Positions 1 to 9,065 are shown, counted from the first letter of the stretch. The stretch is 64,000 bases of DNA from Fervidobacterium sp. UBA5837 (GCA_002432805.1 DJGV01000006.1:27050-91049); one strand, 5' to 3'. The notes: generated by a model from the sequence alone, not told the origin. A program made the numbers and translations.

Positions 1-2
1 TA

Positions 3-686
3 ATAACGTCACTTGTTGTGATAGCAATCATTGTTTTGTTCGCAAGAGCTGTCTACAAGGAATATTCATTAATTCCTAACAGGAAACAAGCGTTTGCAGA
101 GTCAGTAATGGACTTTATCTACGATATTGTTCAATCCAGTATTCCAGATGAGCGATTAGCGAAGAGCACATTCAAAATTGCGACAACATTGTTTTTATAC
201 ATAGCCGTGGCAAACCTTCTTGCTGGATTTGTACCCGGAATATCAGTTGATGTGACCAAAACTATAGGAGAAAATGGTGAGATTATAAGAAATGCAAAAT
301 TTATGCTTTTTAGCGATACATGGTTTGCTCCAACGGCAGATTTGAATACCAATTTGACATATGCAATCGTGGTTTTGGTTATCAGCCATTATTTTGGAAT
401 AAAAGCAAAAGGTTTTAAAGCGTGGTTGAAGAGTTTTATAGAACCAATACCGGTTCTGTTACCTTTGAACATCATTGGTGAACTTGCAAAACCTATATCA
501 CATTCCATGCGTCTTTTTGGGAACATTACAGGTGGAGGAGTTTTGGTATTGGCACTGAGTTATTTTGTTAAATACATGTTCTTACCACCCATACTATGGG
601 GATATTTTGGAATATTTTCCGGATTAATTCAAGCATTTGTTTTTTCTACCCTTACAATAGCTTATATATCAGCTCAGGTTGGATAA
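3..686 (+). CDS. atpB: ATP synthase Fo subunit a (5' end cut by window)
   Basis: Membrane stator subunit forming the ion half-channels against the c-ring. The frame is open to the left edge (first full codon at position 3), so the true start lies outside; 227 residues are visible. Several hydrophobic helices are present, and the family's conserved helix with the essential arginine is recognisable in the segment GELAKPISHSMRLFGNITGG. The protein ends in a helix rich in Phe, Ile and Leu. It is first in the visible run of ATP synthase genes, 80 bases before atpE. Identification is firm. Confidence 0.95.
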   Translation: MTSLVVIAIIVLFARAVYKEYSLIPNRKQAFAESVMDFIYDIVQSSIPDERLAKSTFKIATTLFLYIAVANLLAGFVPGISVDVTKTIGENGEIIRNAKFMLFSDTWFAPTADLNTNLTYAIVVLVISHYFGIKAKGFKAWLKSFIEPIPVLLPLNIIGELAKPISHSMRLFGNITGGGVLVLALSYFVKYMFLPPILWGYFGIFSGLIQAFVFSTLTIAYISAQVG

Positions 687-766
687 TATATACTTGTACG
701 TTTGTTGGTTTCTAACATAATTTTCAGTTAAAAAGAGAAGACTACCATCTTAAAGGAGGTATGATC

Positions 767-1030
767 ATGGATCAAGAAACTATGAAGATTTTAGCGGATG
801 CCATTGTTGTTGCGGGTAAAGCCGTAGGGGCAGGATTTTGTATGGGTATAGGAGCAATAGCACCTGGTATAGGAGAAGGAAACATCGGTGCACACGCAAT
901 GGATTCCATTGCAAGGCAACCAGAACTTGCAAACGCCATTACGACAAGGATGTTGATAGCAGACGCTGTTACTGAAACGACAGGTCTTTATTCGTTGTTG
1001 GTAGCATTCTTGATTTTGTTCGCTCTGTGA
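767..1030 (+). CDS. atpE: ATP synthase Fo subunit c (sodium-type rotor)
   Basis: Forms the rotor ring; 87 residues in two transmembrane helices joined by the loop ARQPE. A strong ribosome site AAAGGAGGT ends right against an ATG at 761, too close to use, so the ATG at 767 is the better start. The second helix carries the ion-binding Glu within AVTETTGLY (Glu70 from this start), followed by Thr and a Tyr five residues after the Glu. The first helix has Pro then Glu four residues later (PGIGEG). That is the residue pattern of Na+-binding c subunits with two carboxylates. Sodium coupling is inferred from these residues. Confidence 0.96.
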   Translation: MDQETMKILADAIVVAGKAVGAGFCMGIGAIAPGIGEGNIGAHAMDSIARQPELANAITTRMLIADAVTETTGLYSLLVAFLILFAL

Positions 1031-1040
1031 GGCGGTCAGC

Positions 1041-1529
1041 ATGGATTTTTTCCAGATAAACTTGACTGCAGTTGTTCAGTTATTGAGTTTCATTTTTCTC
1101 CTTTGGATGCTGAATAAGCTCCTCTACAAACCTTTTCTTTCCATGATGGATAAAAGAAAAGAAAAAGTAGAGGGTGATTTATTGGAAGCTGAAAATGCAA
1201 GAAAGAGAGCTGAAGAGTTACGAAAGGAAGCTGAAAATAGCTTAAAAGAAGCAAGGGCAAGGGCTGATCAGATATTGTCTGCTGCTAACGTTCAAGCTGA
1301 AAAAGTTGTTGAAGAAGCAAAAGGAAGAGCTGAAAAAGAGGCTGAAAGAGTCTTAGCAAACGCTAAAATCGAAATTGAAAGGCAGACACAAGAAGCATTG
1401 TCACAAGTTCAAGCCGTTGCAACAGAATTGGCGATTAGTCTTGTAATGAAGGTGCTTAAAGGTACTTTAGATGAGAAGGCAAAAAAAGAGTATCTCATCA
1501 ATGTATTTAAGGAGTATGAAAAGCAATGA
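1041..1529 (+). CDS. atpF: ATP synthase Fo subunit b
   Basis: Peripheral stalk subunit, 162 residues. One N-terminal membrane helix (residues about 5-28) is followed by a long charged helix of Glu, Lys, Ala and Arg repeats, the normal make-up of the b-subunit coiled coil that dimerises and holds F1. It starts 10 bases after atpE and its stop overlaps the atpH start by four bases (ATGA), which suggests translational coupling. Length and position are standard. Confidence 0.95.
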   Translation: MDFFQINLTAVVQLLSFIFLLWMLNKLLYKPFLSMMDKRKEKVEGDLLEAENARKRAEELRKEAENSLKEARARADQILSAANVQAEKVVEEAKGRAEKEAERVLANAKIEIERQTQEALSQVQAVATELAISLVMKVLKGTLDEKAKKEYLINVFKEYEKQ

Positions 1530-2071
1530 TGCACTCTGCAGTCGCTAGTAGGTATGCTGTAGCGCTATACAAAGTATCAAAAGTGAATGGTAAGACAGAA
1601 GAATACAAAGAACAGCTCAAAGCACTCTGTCAATTATACGATGCGGTATCGGTTTTTTTGAACAATCAATCTGTTGCGGTAGATGAGCGTGCTAATTTTC
1701 TGATCGACCTTATGAAGAAATTAAGCATAGAGGTCGATGAGGCATTTGCTAGATTCATTCATCTATTGATTGCTAACAGAAGAATTAAGTTTGTAAAGCA
1801 AATTGCATCTTTTTTTGACTACACTATATTGGATAATGCCGGATTGATTCCAGTCGATGTAACCTCTGCTAGCGAACTTTCTTCTGAAGAACTGGGACTT
1901 TTATCCAACTTTGTTAAAAAATATACCGGCAGAGCACCAGTCTTCAATGTCAAATTCGATGAAGATCTAATAGCAGGGGTAGTCCTTGAATTTTCTGGGA
2001 AGAAATTGGATGCAAGTATCAAAGGAAGGCTTCAGAGCATAGTCAAAGACGTGCTTATTAGGAAGGGGTGA
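1526..2071 (+). CDS. atpH: ATP synthase F1 subunit delta
   Basis: Connects the top of F1 to the b-subunit stalk. 181 residues, the usual length. The N-terminal helical domain (SRYAVALYKVS) and the C-terminal motif with a conserved Gly-x-Val (IAGVVLEFSGKKLDASIKG) fit the OSCP/delta family. ATGATG gives two possible starts, 1526 and 1529; the first overlaps the atpF stop by four bases. It is followed four bases later by the TTG start of atpA. Confidence 0.95.
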   Translation: MMHSAVASRYAVALYKVSKVNGKTEEYKEQLKALCQLYDAVSVFLNNQSVAVDERANFLIDLMKKLSIEVDEAFARFIHLLIANRRIKFVKQIASFFDYTILDNAGLIPVDVTSASELSSEELGLLSNFVKKYTGRAPVFNVKFDEDLIAGVVLEFSGKKLDASIKGRLQSIVKDVLIRKG

Positions 2072-2075
2072 TACC

Positions 2076-3599
2076 TTGAGATTAAACCCTGAAGAAATTG
2101 TCAGAGTACTTGAAAGCAAGATAGCAGATTACAAAGAAGAGATAAGACTCGAAGACGTTGGAAAGGTTATAGAAGTCGGTGATGGTATCGCTAGGGTCTA
2201 TGGGTTGAATAAAGTTATGGCTAACGAAATTGTTGAATTCGTCGAGACCGGAACTAAAGGCCTTGCTTTCAACCTTGAAGAAGACAATGTTGGTATCATC
2301 ATACTTGGCGAATATACACAGATCAAGGAAGGTCACACGGTGAGAAGAATGAAGAGAGTAATGGAAGTCCCCGTTGGAGAAGGACTTCTTGGCCGTGTTG
2401 TAAACCCGCTTGGCGAACCTTTGGATGGTCTTGGCCCAGTTAGTTACAAAGAAACCAGACCTATAGAATTCAAAGCACCTGGTGTCATTTACAGAAAACC
2501 TGTCGATACTCCACTTCAAACTGGTTTGAAAGTTATCGACTCTTTGATTCCAATTGGACGTGGACAGAGGGAATTGATAATTGGCGACAGGCAAACCGGT
2601 AAGAGTGCGATAGTGGTTGACACAATAATAAACCAAAAAGGCAAGGGTGTTTATTGCATCTATGTTGCGATAGGGCAAAAGGCAGCAGCGGTTGCAAGGA
2701 TAGTTGATAAGTTTAAACAATCTGGTGCAATGGACTATACGACGGTTGTCGTCGCATCCTCATCTGATCCTGCAACGCTCCAATATATTGCACCATATGC
2801 AGGTTGTGCAATGGGTGAGTATTTCATGTTCAAAGGTAAAGATGCGTTAGTTGTATACGATGACCTCTCAAAACACGCGGTTTCTTACAGACAAATTTCT
2901 CTACTTTTGAGAAGACCACCGGGAAGAGAAGCCTATCCTGGCGATGTGTTCTACCTACATTCCAGACTATTGGAACGTGCGGCATGTCTCAGCAATAATG
3001 CAGGTGGAGGGTCTTTGACAGCTCTACCAATTATAGAAACTCAAGCGAATGATATTTCTGCTTACATTCCGACAAACGTCATATCCATTACAGATGGTCA
3101 GATATATCTTGAACCTGGTTTATTCTACGCAGGCCAAAGACCAGCTGTGAACATAGGGCTTTCAGTTTCTCGTGTCGGTGGTGCGGCTCAAATCAAGGCA
3201 ATGAAACAGGTATCAGGTTCACTAAAACTTGATATTGCACAATACCAAGAACTCGAAACATTTGCACAGTTTGCAACTGAACTTGACCCAACGACGCAAG
3301 CTCAACTTACCAAGGGCCAAAGATTGATGGAACTGATGAAACAGCCACAATACAGCACTATGGAAGTTGAAGAGCAAGTTATCGTTCTATACGCTGGCGT
3401 TAATGGTTACCTCAATGATTTACCAATTTCGTCTGTTAAGACCTTTGAAGGTGAACTACTAAAACATTTCAAAGAAAGATATCCAGAGGTCTTAGAAGAA
3501 ATCAAGACGAAAAAGCAAATATCACCTGAACTGGAAGCTAAATTGAAAGAATACATAAAGGCTTTCAAAGAAGAATTTGCAAAGATATACGGGAAGTGA
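2076..3599 (+). CDS. atpA: ATP synthase F1 subunit alpha
   Basis: Non-catalytic nucleotide-binding subunit of F1, 507 residues, the usual length. The Walker A loop GDRQTGKS lies at residues 170-177, and the conserved segments ERAACL and LTALPIIETQ are present. The start is TTG at 2076, preceded by GGAAGGGGTG at about seven bases. The protein begins with the family's N-terminal helix (RLNPEEIVRVL). It lies between atpH and atpG with gaps of four and six bases. Confidence 0.97.
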   Translation: MRLNPEEIVRVLESKIADYKEEIRLEDVGKVIEVGDGIARVYGLNKVMANEIVEFVETGTKGLAFNLEEDNVGIIILGEYTQIKEGHTVRRMKRVMEVPVGEGLLGRVVNPLGEPLDGLGPVSYKETRPIEFKAPGVIYRKPVDTPLQTGLKVIDSLIPIGRGQRELIIGDRQTGKSAIVVDTIINQKGKGVYCIYVAIGQKAAAVARIVDKFKQSGAMDYTTVVVASSSDPATLQYIAPYAGCAMGEYFMFKGKDALVVYDDLSKHAVSYRQISLLLRRPPGREAYPGDVFYLHSRLLERAACLSNNAGGGSLTALPIIETQANDISAYIPTNVISITDGQIYLEPGLFYAGQRPAVNIGLSVSRVGGAAQIKAMKQVSGSLKLDIAQYQELETFAQFATELDPTTQAQLTKGQRLMELMKQPQYSTMEVEEQVIVLYAGVNGYLNDLPISSVKTFEGELLKHFKERYPEVLEEIKTKKQISPELEAKLKEYIKAFKEEFAKIYGK

Positions 3600-3605
3600 T
3601 GCCAA

Positions 3606-4433
3606 ATGAGTCGTGGCAGGCTTCTCCAAATTAAGAGAAGAATAGGCGCTACACAGTCTCTAAAAAAGATTACAAAAGCGATGGAGATGGTTTCAACCGC
3701 TCAAATAAAGAAGGTTGAGAAACGTCTTGAAGTTGTTCGCGAATTTTTGAAGGAGACAAAAAACGTAGTTTCTCAAGTCCATTTAGAAATAGAACATCCC
3801 TTTGTTACTGGAAATGGTAAAAGTGCGTTAATTATAATCGGTACGGACATGGGATTGTGCGGTTCATTCTCATCGGAAATCTCAAAGAGAGCATTAAGTT
3901 TGGATAGAAAAGAGAATTTTGATCAAATATACGTTATAGGTGCAAGGACTGCGCCTACATTTAGAAAAAATGAGAAAGTAGCTCGCATATACGAACATGC
4001 ATATGATGTACCAACTTTTGAATTCATGCAAACCCTCGTTACGGATATGTTGTCTAATGACGTAGCGCGAGTAAAAGTGGTATATGGAAAATTCAAGAAC
4101 AAATTAGCTCAACTACCAGATATCTTTGTGTTAACACCTTTTGTCGAGGAAGATAAAAAGGAACACGGTGATATGTACGAATTTGAACCTGTTGGGCCAG
4201 ACTTCCAAGTTAAACTAATAGAATTCTATGCAACAAGTGTACTTTTTTCTTTAGCATTTGAAAGCAAAATCAGTGAGCTTTATGCAAGACAAAATTCGAT
4301 GAGAAATGCAACAGAAAACGCAGATGATGTTGTAAGACAACTCACTATAGATTACAACAAAGTGAGACAGGCATCCATCACCCAAGAACTCATAGAAATA
4401 GTTACCGGCGCAGATGCCTTAAAAGAAAGATAA
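3606..4433 (+). CDS. atpG: ATP synthase F1 subunit gamma
   Basis: Central rotor shaft, 275 residues. The N-terminal helix carries the family pattern RRIGATQSLKKITKAMEMVS, and the C-terminal helix has the conserved MRNATENADD and RQASITQELIEIV. These two helices form the coiled coil turning inside the alpha3beta3 ring. The stop TAA at 4431-4433 overlaps the ribosome site of atpD. Confidence 0.97.
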   Translation: MSRGRLLQIKRRIGATQSLKKITKAMEMVSTAQIKKVEKRLEVVREFLKETKNVVSQVHLEIEHPFVTGNGKSALIIIGTDMGLCGSFSSEISKRALSLDRKENFDQIYVIGARTAPTFRKNEKVARIYEHAYDVPTFEFMQTLVTDMLSNDVARVKVVYGKFKNKLAQLPDIFVLTPFVEEDKKEHGDMYEFEPVGPDFQVKLIEFYATSVLFSLAFESKISELYARQNSMRNATENADDVVRQLTIDYNKVRQASITQELIEIVTGADALKER

Positions 4434-4446
4434 AGGAGTGATGCAC

Positions 4447-5865
4447 GTGTCCAAAAAATCTAAGGGAACAATAGTAACAATAATTGGACCGGTCGTAGAT
4501 GTCAAATTCTCAGAAGGTGAATTACCGGATATATACGACGCACTAATTGTTACAAATCCAGAGAACGGCAGAAAATTAGTTCTAGAAGTAGAGCAACTCA
4601 TCGGTGATAACACTGTCAGGACGATTGCTATGGATAGCACCGATGGTTTTGTTCGTGGAATGGAAGTAGAAAACACTGGAGCACCTATCAAAGCGCCTGT
4701 TGGTCAAGGTGTGCTCGGCAGGATGCTCAATGTCATAGGGGAATCAATCGATGAACTTGGAGAGATAAAAGATGTTGAATATTGGCCAATTCATAGACCT
4801 GCACCATCCATGGCAGAACAAAACACGGAAATAAACATACTTGAAACTGGTCTTAAAGTCATTGACCTACTTGCACCATTTCCGAGAGGTGGAAAGATAG
4901 GCTTCTTCGGTGGTGCAGGGGTCGGAAAAACAGTTCTTGTTATGGAAATGATCAGAAATATCGCCATAGAGCACCATGGTTTTTCCATGTTTGCAGGTGT
5001 CGGTGAAAGAACAAGGGAAGGAAACGACCTTTACCTTGATATGAAAGAAGCGGGAGTTTTGAATAACACGGTGCTTGTGTTCGGCCAAATGAACGAACCA
5101 CCGGGAGCAAGATTTAGGATAGCGTTGACTGCACTCACAATAGCAGAATATTTCAGAGATGTTGAAGGTAAAGACGTGCTCTTATTCATAGACAATATAT
5201 TTAGGTTTGTTCAAGCTGGTAGTGAAGTTTCAGCCTTGCTCGGTCGTATGCCATCTGCTGTTGGTTATCAGCCAACGTTGGCAACCGACATGGGAGAACT
5301 TGAGGAGAGAATCACTTCAACGAAACGTGGTTCCATAACGTCTGTTCAAGCGATTTACGTCCCAGCAGATGATATAACTGACCCAGCTCCGGCAACTACA
5401 TTCACGCATCTTGATGCCACGATAGTTCTATCAAGGCAGCTTGCAGCACTTGGCCTATATCCTGCGGTAGATCCGCTCGACTCTACCTCAAAGATTTTGG
5501 ATCCAAACGAAATAGGCGTGGAACACTACGAAGTTGCAAGGGGTGTTCAAGAAGTACTTCAACGATACAAAGACTTGCAAGATATCATTGCGATACTTGG
5601 TATGGAAGAACTATCAGAAGAAGATAAAATTATAGTTCAGAGAGCTAGGAAGATACAAAGATTCTTGACGCAGCCAACTCACGTTGCCGAAAGATTTAGC
5701 GGCATACCTGGTGTTTACGTACCGATCAAAGAAACAATCAGAGGATTCAAAGAAATATTGGAAGGAAAGTATGACGATTTGCCAGAATCAGCATTCTACA
5801 TGGTTGGTACAATAGATGAAGCAGTACAAAAGGCAAAGGAACTTACACAAGCAAGCGTTATTTGA
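4447..5865 (+). CDS. atpD: ATP synthase F1 subunit beta
   Basis: Catalytic subunit of F1, 472 residues from this start. Walker A GGAGVGKT is at residues 155-162, the catalytic Glu of GERTREGND at 187, and the EELSEED loop near the C terminus. Start choice: AAAGGAG (4432-4438) sits two bases before the ATG at 4441 but eight before the GTG at 4447, so GTG 4447 is preferred; the resulting N terminus (SKKSKGTIV) resembles other Thermotogales beta subunits. An unusually long 87-base gap follows before atpC. Confidence 0.97.
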   Translation: MSKKSKGTIVTIIGPVVDVKFSEGELPDIYDALIVTNPENGRKLVLEVEQLIGDNTVRTIAMDSTDGFVRGMEVENTGAPIKAPVGQGVLGRMLNVIGESIDELGEIKDVEYWPIHRPAPSMAEQNTEINILETGLKVIDLLAPFPRGGKIGFFGGAGVGKTVLVMEMIRNIAIEHHGFSMFAGVGERTREGNDLYLDMKEAGVLNNTVLVFGQMNEPPGARFRIALTALTIAEYFRDVEGKDVLLFIDNIFRFVQAGSEVSALLGRMPSAVGYQPTLATDMGELEERITSTKRGSITSVQAIYVPADDITDPAPATTFTHLDATIVLSRQLAALGLYPAVDPLDSTSKILDPNEIGVEHYEVARGVQEVLQRYKDLQDIIAILGMEELSEEDKIIVQRARKIQRFLTQPTHVAERFSGIPGVYVPIKETIRGFKEILEGKYDDLPESAFYMVGTIDEAVQKAKELTQASVI

Positions 5866-5888
5866 TACAACATCAAATGGCTTAGAAA

Positions 5889-5943
5889 GGAGAGAAGAGC
5901 GCGTAACTCTCCATATTAATGGAAAATAGGTAACATTGCGCTC
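5889..5943 (+). promoter_or_regulatory. predicted pseudoknot between atpD and atpC
   Basis: GGAGAG (5889-5894) pairs with CTCTCC (5907-5912). The enclosed loop contains GAGCGC (5897-5902), exactly complementary to GCGCTC (5938-5943) downstream. This is the geometry of an H-type pseudoknot. Its last strand ends nine bases before the atpC ATG, a start with no clear ribosome-binding site. Translational control of the epsilon subunit is an inference. Confidence 0.4.
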
Positions 5944-5952
5944 GCATACAGC

Positions 5953-6261
5953 ATGAAAGTTAGAATAGTAACTCCATATAGAATAGCAGAATTTTCTAAT
6001 GCACAATTTGTAGTATTTAGAACAGTTGAAGGAGAGATGGGTGTGCTCGATAGGAGAGCACCCATCATTGCTAAATTAGCAATTTGTGACGTAAGAATAA
6101 AACTCGATAATGGTGAAGAGGTTTATCGAGTTGTCGATGGGTTCATTCATTGCGATGGGAAGAGTAATGTCGTAATATTAACAGAAGAGATGGGAAGACC
6201 AGAAGAATTCGACCCGCATAAATATCTTGGCAACGGAGTAAGTGGTAAGACTGCAAAATGA
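5953..6261 (+). CDS. atpC: ATP synthase F1 subunit epsilon
   Basis: Rotor subunit and intrinsic inhibitor of F1, 102 residues. It begins with the family's beta-sandwich (KVRIVTPYRIAEF) and has the typical EGEMGVLDRRAPI turn. It is shorter than many epsilon subunits (about 130-140 residues): the C-terminal helical hairpin that blocks rotation elsewhere is largely missing, so inhibition may be weak. No Shine-Dalgarno sequence is visible within 15 bases of the ATG; an in-frame stop at 5917 rules out a much longer N terminus. Confidence 0.93.
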   Translation: MKVRIVTPYRIAEFSNAQFVVFRTVEGEMGVLDRRAPIIAKLAICDVRIKLDNGEEVYRVVDGFIHCDGKSNVVILTEEMGRPEEFDPHKYLGNGVSGKTAK

Positions 6262-6269
6262 GGTGAGAA

Positions 6270-7103
6270 TTGTTGAAAAGTGCCGTAGTAATCGATAGCA
6301 CAACGAAGCTGAGCAAAGATTATGTGTCAGCGGTTGATATCTATACCGTCCCAGTTAGAGTCTATTTGGATGGTAAAGAATATCGTGATGACGATACTTT
6401 GCTAGATTTAGTAATGAAGACCATAGAGGACGGCAAAAACCTTGAAACATCATTACCCTCTCCGAATGAAGTAGAATCACTGTTTGACGAACTCTCTAGA
6501 AAGTACGAAAGAATTTATGTCCTATCAGTCTCTTCTTTGCTGAGTGGCACATACAGTCTTTTCAGCACAATAGCGAGCAATTACGAGAACGTGGTGGTTT
6601 TTGACTCTAAATCGATAAGTATTCAAAATACGTATATTTTAACACGCATGATATCCGATATTGAAAGTGGCAAAAATATCGAAGAAAATGATATAATATC
6701 GTATAGGGATGATTCAATATTTCTAATTTCGATTTTCAACATTGAACGACTCGAACGAAGTGGAAGAGTGAGCAAAGTCCTTTCTGCGATAAGTAAAATG
6801 ATGCACATAAAACCAATTCTCACAATAGCAAGAACTGGTGAATTAGAATTAATTGGGAAAGCAATAGCGAATAAGAAAGTGCTTGAGATAATGAATCAAA
6901 ATGTTAACGGTTTTTTAAGACAAGAAAATAGAACCAAATTTCGGATGTTTGCAGCCGTTGGTAAAGAAGAATACAAAGAGTATGTATACAATATTGCGCA
7001 GAGGAATGACTGGAAACCAAATTTCTTTGGATTAGGGACGGCAATATTAGCACAGGTAGGAACAGAAGTATTCGGTATTTTGATCGGTAGAAATACGAAA
7101 TGA
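6270..7103 (+). CDS. DegV family fatty-acid-binding protein (first copy)
   Basis: 277 residues. The opening AVVIDSTTKLSKDYV, the SVSSLLSGTYSLFS segment and the LERSGRVSK turn are DegV hallmarks. Known DegV proteins bind a fatty acid between two alpha/beta domains, and some serve as the FakB subunit of fatty-acid kinase. Starts with TTG at 6270 or 6273 behind AGGTGAG, eight bases after atpC. Followed by a second DegV gene ten bases on. No FakA kinase is in the window, so the physiological partner is unknown. Confidence 0.88.
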   Translation: MLKSAVVIDSTTKLSKDYVSAVDIYTVPVRVYLDGKEYRDDDTLLDLVMKTIEDGKNLETSLPSPNEVESLFDELSRKYERIYVLSVSSLLSGTYSLFSTIASNYENVVVFDSKSISIQNTYILTRMISDIESGKNIEENDIISYRDDSIFLISIFNIERLERSGRVSKVLSAISKMMHIKPILTIARTGELELIGKAIANKKVLEIMNQNVNGFLRQENRTKFRMFAAVGKEEYKEYVYNIAQRNDWKPNFFGLGTAILAQVGTEVFGILIGRNTK

Positions 7104-7113
7104 GGAGGAGATT

Positions 7114-7944
7114 ATGAAAACACTTTATATCTATGATAGTTCGGTCGATTATCAACCAGGATTAGATTTTGGCGTACCCACCGATGTATTTCCATTAAAA
7201 GTTTATGTTAACAACAAAGAGTACATAGACAAAGTTAACATAACCGATGAAGAATTCTATTCTTATTGTCTCAGCGGTGCACAAGTAACGACATCCCAGC
7301 CAAATCGCGAGGAAATGAGAGAGAAGCTTGGGAAATATTCAAAAGAGTACGATAACATATATGTAGTCACCATATCGCAAAAATTGAGTGGAACGTATGA
7401 TACGGTTTCTTCAATAGTAAAAGAAGACAACCTAAAGAATGTGACAGTACTGGATTCAAGAAGTGCAAGTTTGAAAACTACGTATGTCTTTTACAGAATA
7501 ATAAATGCAGCGGAAAATGGTATAAAAGTTACACAGGATGTAGTTCAACAAATTGTACACGAGAGTCTGCTGGTATTTACTGTTTCTACACTCGAATATC
7601 TCGAAAGAGGTGGAAGAATCGGCAAAGCAAGGTCTTTAATCGGTAGGTTGCTCAAAATAAAACCTATACTCTCGACGGATGATGACGGCTACACAGAATC
7701 ACTAGACACTGTTCGAACAATGGAGGCATGCATCTCTAAGATGAGAGAAATCACGGCCGAATTTGCCAAAAAGGTTGAAAATCCGATGATTATAGGTGGT
7801 TACGGTGTGGCAAATATGAAAACATACCTTGACAAGTTGTTGGAAGGTTTCAAAGTACATTCCATAGCAAGGATCGGTCCGGGCATATCTGCACATGTTG
7901 GACCAGAGGTGTTTGGACTTGCAATTGGAAGGGGGTTGATTTGA
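7114..7944 (+). CDS. DegV family fatty-acid-binding protein (second copy)
   Basis: 276 residues, a clear paralogue of the preceding gene: same length, same N-terminal IYDSSVDYQPG, VTISQKLSGTYDTVSS, LEYLERGGRIGKARS and a C-terminal GPGISAHVGPEVFGLAIG. The binding-site Ser of the SGTY motif is kept. ATG behind GAGGAG. The stop overlaps the start of the next membrane-protein gene by four bases. Probably a tandem duplication that has diverged; different acyl-chain preference is a guess. Confidence 0.88.
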   Translation: MKTLYIYDSSVDYQPGLDFGVPTDVFPLKVYVNNKEYIDKVNITDEEFYSYCLSGAQVTTSQPNREEMREKLGKYSKEYDNIYVVTISQKLSGTYDTVSSIVKEDNLKNVTVLDSRSASLKTTYVFYRIINAAENGIKVTQDVVQQIVHESLLVFTVSTLEYLERGGRIGKARSLIGRLLKIKPILSTDDDGYTESLDTVRTMEACISKMREITAEFAKKVENPMIIGGYGVANMKTYLDKLLEGFKVHSIARIGPGISAHVGPEVFGLAIGRGLI

Positions 7945-8426
7945 TGATAAAGGATTATCTAAATAGTGTTGTCGAAGACAAATCATCAAAGGATTTTATA
8001 ATCTTTTCTTCTATTCTGTTTTCGTTAGGATTCATCATGTCAATTATTTCAAATGCATTTTTCTTCATCGATGATGTTGCGATTAAAGTCTTCTTCGGTA
8101 TTGCAAACACAGTGTTTTTAATAGGTGTAATAGGATTGTGCATAACAATATCAAAATGGTTCAAAAACAGTGATGAAAAACTCTATGCACTGTCGAGCTT
8201 ATACATGGTGTTCATATTGATATTTGCCTTTTTGGGATTTTTCATCCCATTTCTGTTCCTCATAACGACAGCACTTTTAATGGCTGTTGTAATGACTGCG
8301 AAGAAATTCATACTCTCTGAAGAGAAATTGACGATAGGAAAAACAACTTCTTATTTTCTCATCACGCTGTCTTTCTACACTATGGAGCTTGTGACTGAGC
8401 TAAACGAAGAAATCACTCGGAGGTGA
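7941..8426 (+). CDS. small integral membrane protein, unknown function
   Basis: 161 residues with about four hydrophobic segments (roughly 24-46, 51-70, 88-118 and 135-152) and short charged ends. No recognised domain. It starts with ATGA overlapping the DegV stop and ends four bases before the hibernation factor gene, so it is co-transcribed with both. No function can be given from sequence alone. Confidence 0.75.
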   Translation: MMIKDYLNSVVEDKSSKDFIIFSSILFSLGFIMSIISNAFFFIDDVAIKVFFGIANTVFLIGVIGLCITISKWFKNSDEKLYALSSLYMVFILIFAFLGFFIPFLFLITTALLMAVVMTAKKFILSEEKLTIGKTTSYFLITLSFYTMELVTELNEEITRR

Positions 8427-8430
8427 TCGT

Positions 8431-8985
8431 ATGGAAGTTAGGACATTTGCCCGTGGATTTGAACTATCCGATGCCATGAGGAGTTACTTGGACGAGAAAC
8501 TGGAGAAAGTCAAGAGAGCGCTTGGTAACCTTGCAGAAAGAGATGACCTTAACATCGAGGCACGTTTTGATAAGGACGGTCCGTTTTATGCTCTAAGACT
8601 CCAAACTTACCTAAACGGTAAGGACATCGTAGTACAAGAAAAAGCAAATGATGTATACGGCACAATCGATATGGCGTGTGACAATTTTGAGAAGTCGATC
8701 AAGAGAGAAAGAGAATATTACAAATCTTATCACAAATCAAGTGTGAGAAGTGCAGCCGAAGTAATGGCAGAAGAATTATCACCCAAACACATTATTGGCG
8801 AGGAAGATGACAAAATTGACATTGCAAAACGAGTTTTCTTGGCCAATGTAACGCTTGAGGAAGCCATTGAACAAATGGAAGTGATGGACCATACTTTCTT
8901 TGTGTTCAGGAACATGGACACAGGTGAGTTGAACATGATTTATAAAAAGAACGGTAAATACGGTTTAATCGAATTTCAAGAATAG
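8431..8985 (+). CDS. hpf: ribosome hibernation promoting factor, long form
   Basis: 184 residues with two domains. The N-terminal S30AE/YfiA-type ribosome-binding fold spans residues about 1-105 (VRTFARGFELSDAMRSYLDEKL). A C-terminal dimerisation domain follows (about 125-184; FFVFRNMDTGELNMIYKKNG). Long HPF proteins pair 70S ribosomes into inactive 100S dimers in slow growth. Starts with ATG behind GGAGGTGA. It closes the operon, with an intrinsic terminator at 9023. Confidence 0.92.
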   Translation: MEVRTFARGFELSDAMRSYLDEKLEKVKRALGNLAERDDLNIEARFDKDGPFYALRLQTYLNGKDIVVQEKANDVYGTIDMACDNFEKSIKREREYYKSYHKSSVRSAAEVMAEELSPKHIIGEEDDKIDIAKRVFLANVTLEEAIEQMEVMDHTFFVFRNMDTGELNMIYKKNGKYGLIEFQE

Positions 8986-9022
8986 TTTCTTATCGATAAC
9001 ATAATAATATATGAAAACATCG

Positions 9023-9054
9023 AAGTGCTCCTTTTTAAGGAGCACTTTTCTTTT
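9023..9054 (+). terminator. intrinsic terminator after hpf
   Basis: Perfect 11-base stem AAGTGCTCCTT / AAGGAGCACTT (9023-9033 with 9037-9047), loop TTT, followed by TTCTTTT. It ends the ATP synthase-DegV-hpf run before the hydrogenase promoter. Confidence 0.9.
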
Positions 9055-9065
9055 CAAAACCTCTC

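Noticed and set aside
2082..2720. Long minus-strand reading frame inside atpA
   Set aside because: It mirrors a highly conserved gene and has no ribosome site or protein family signature.
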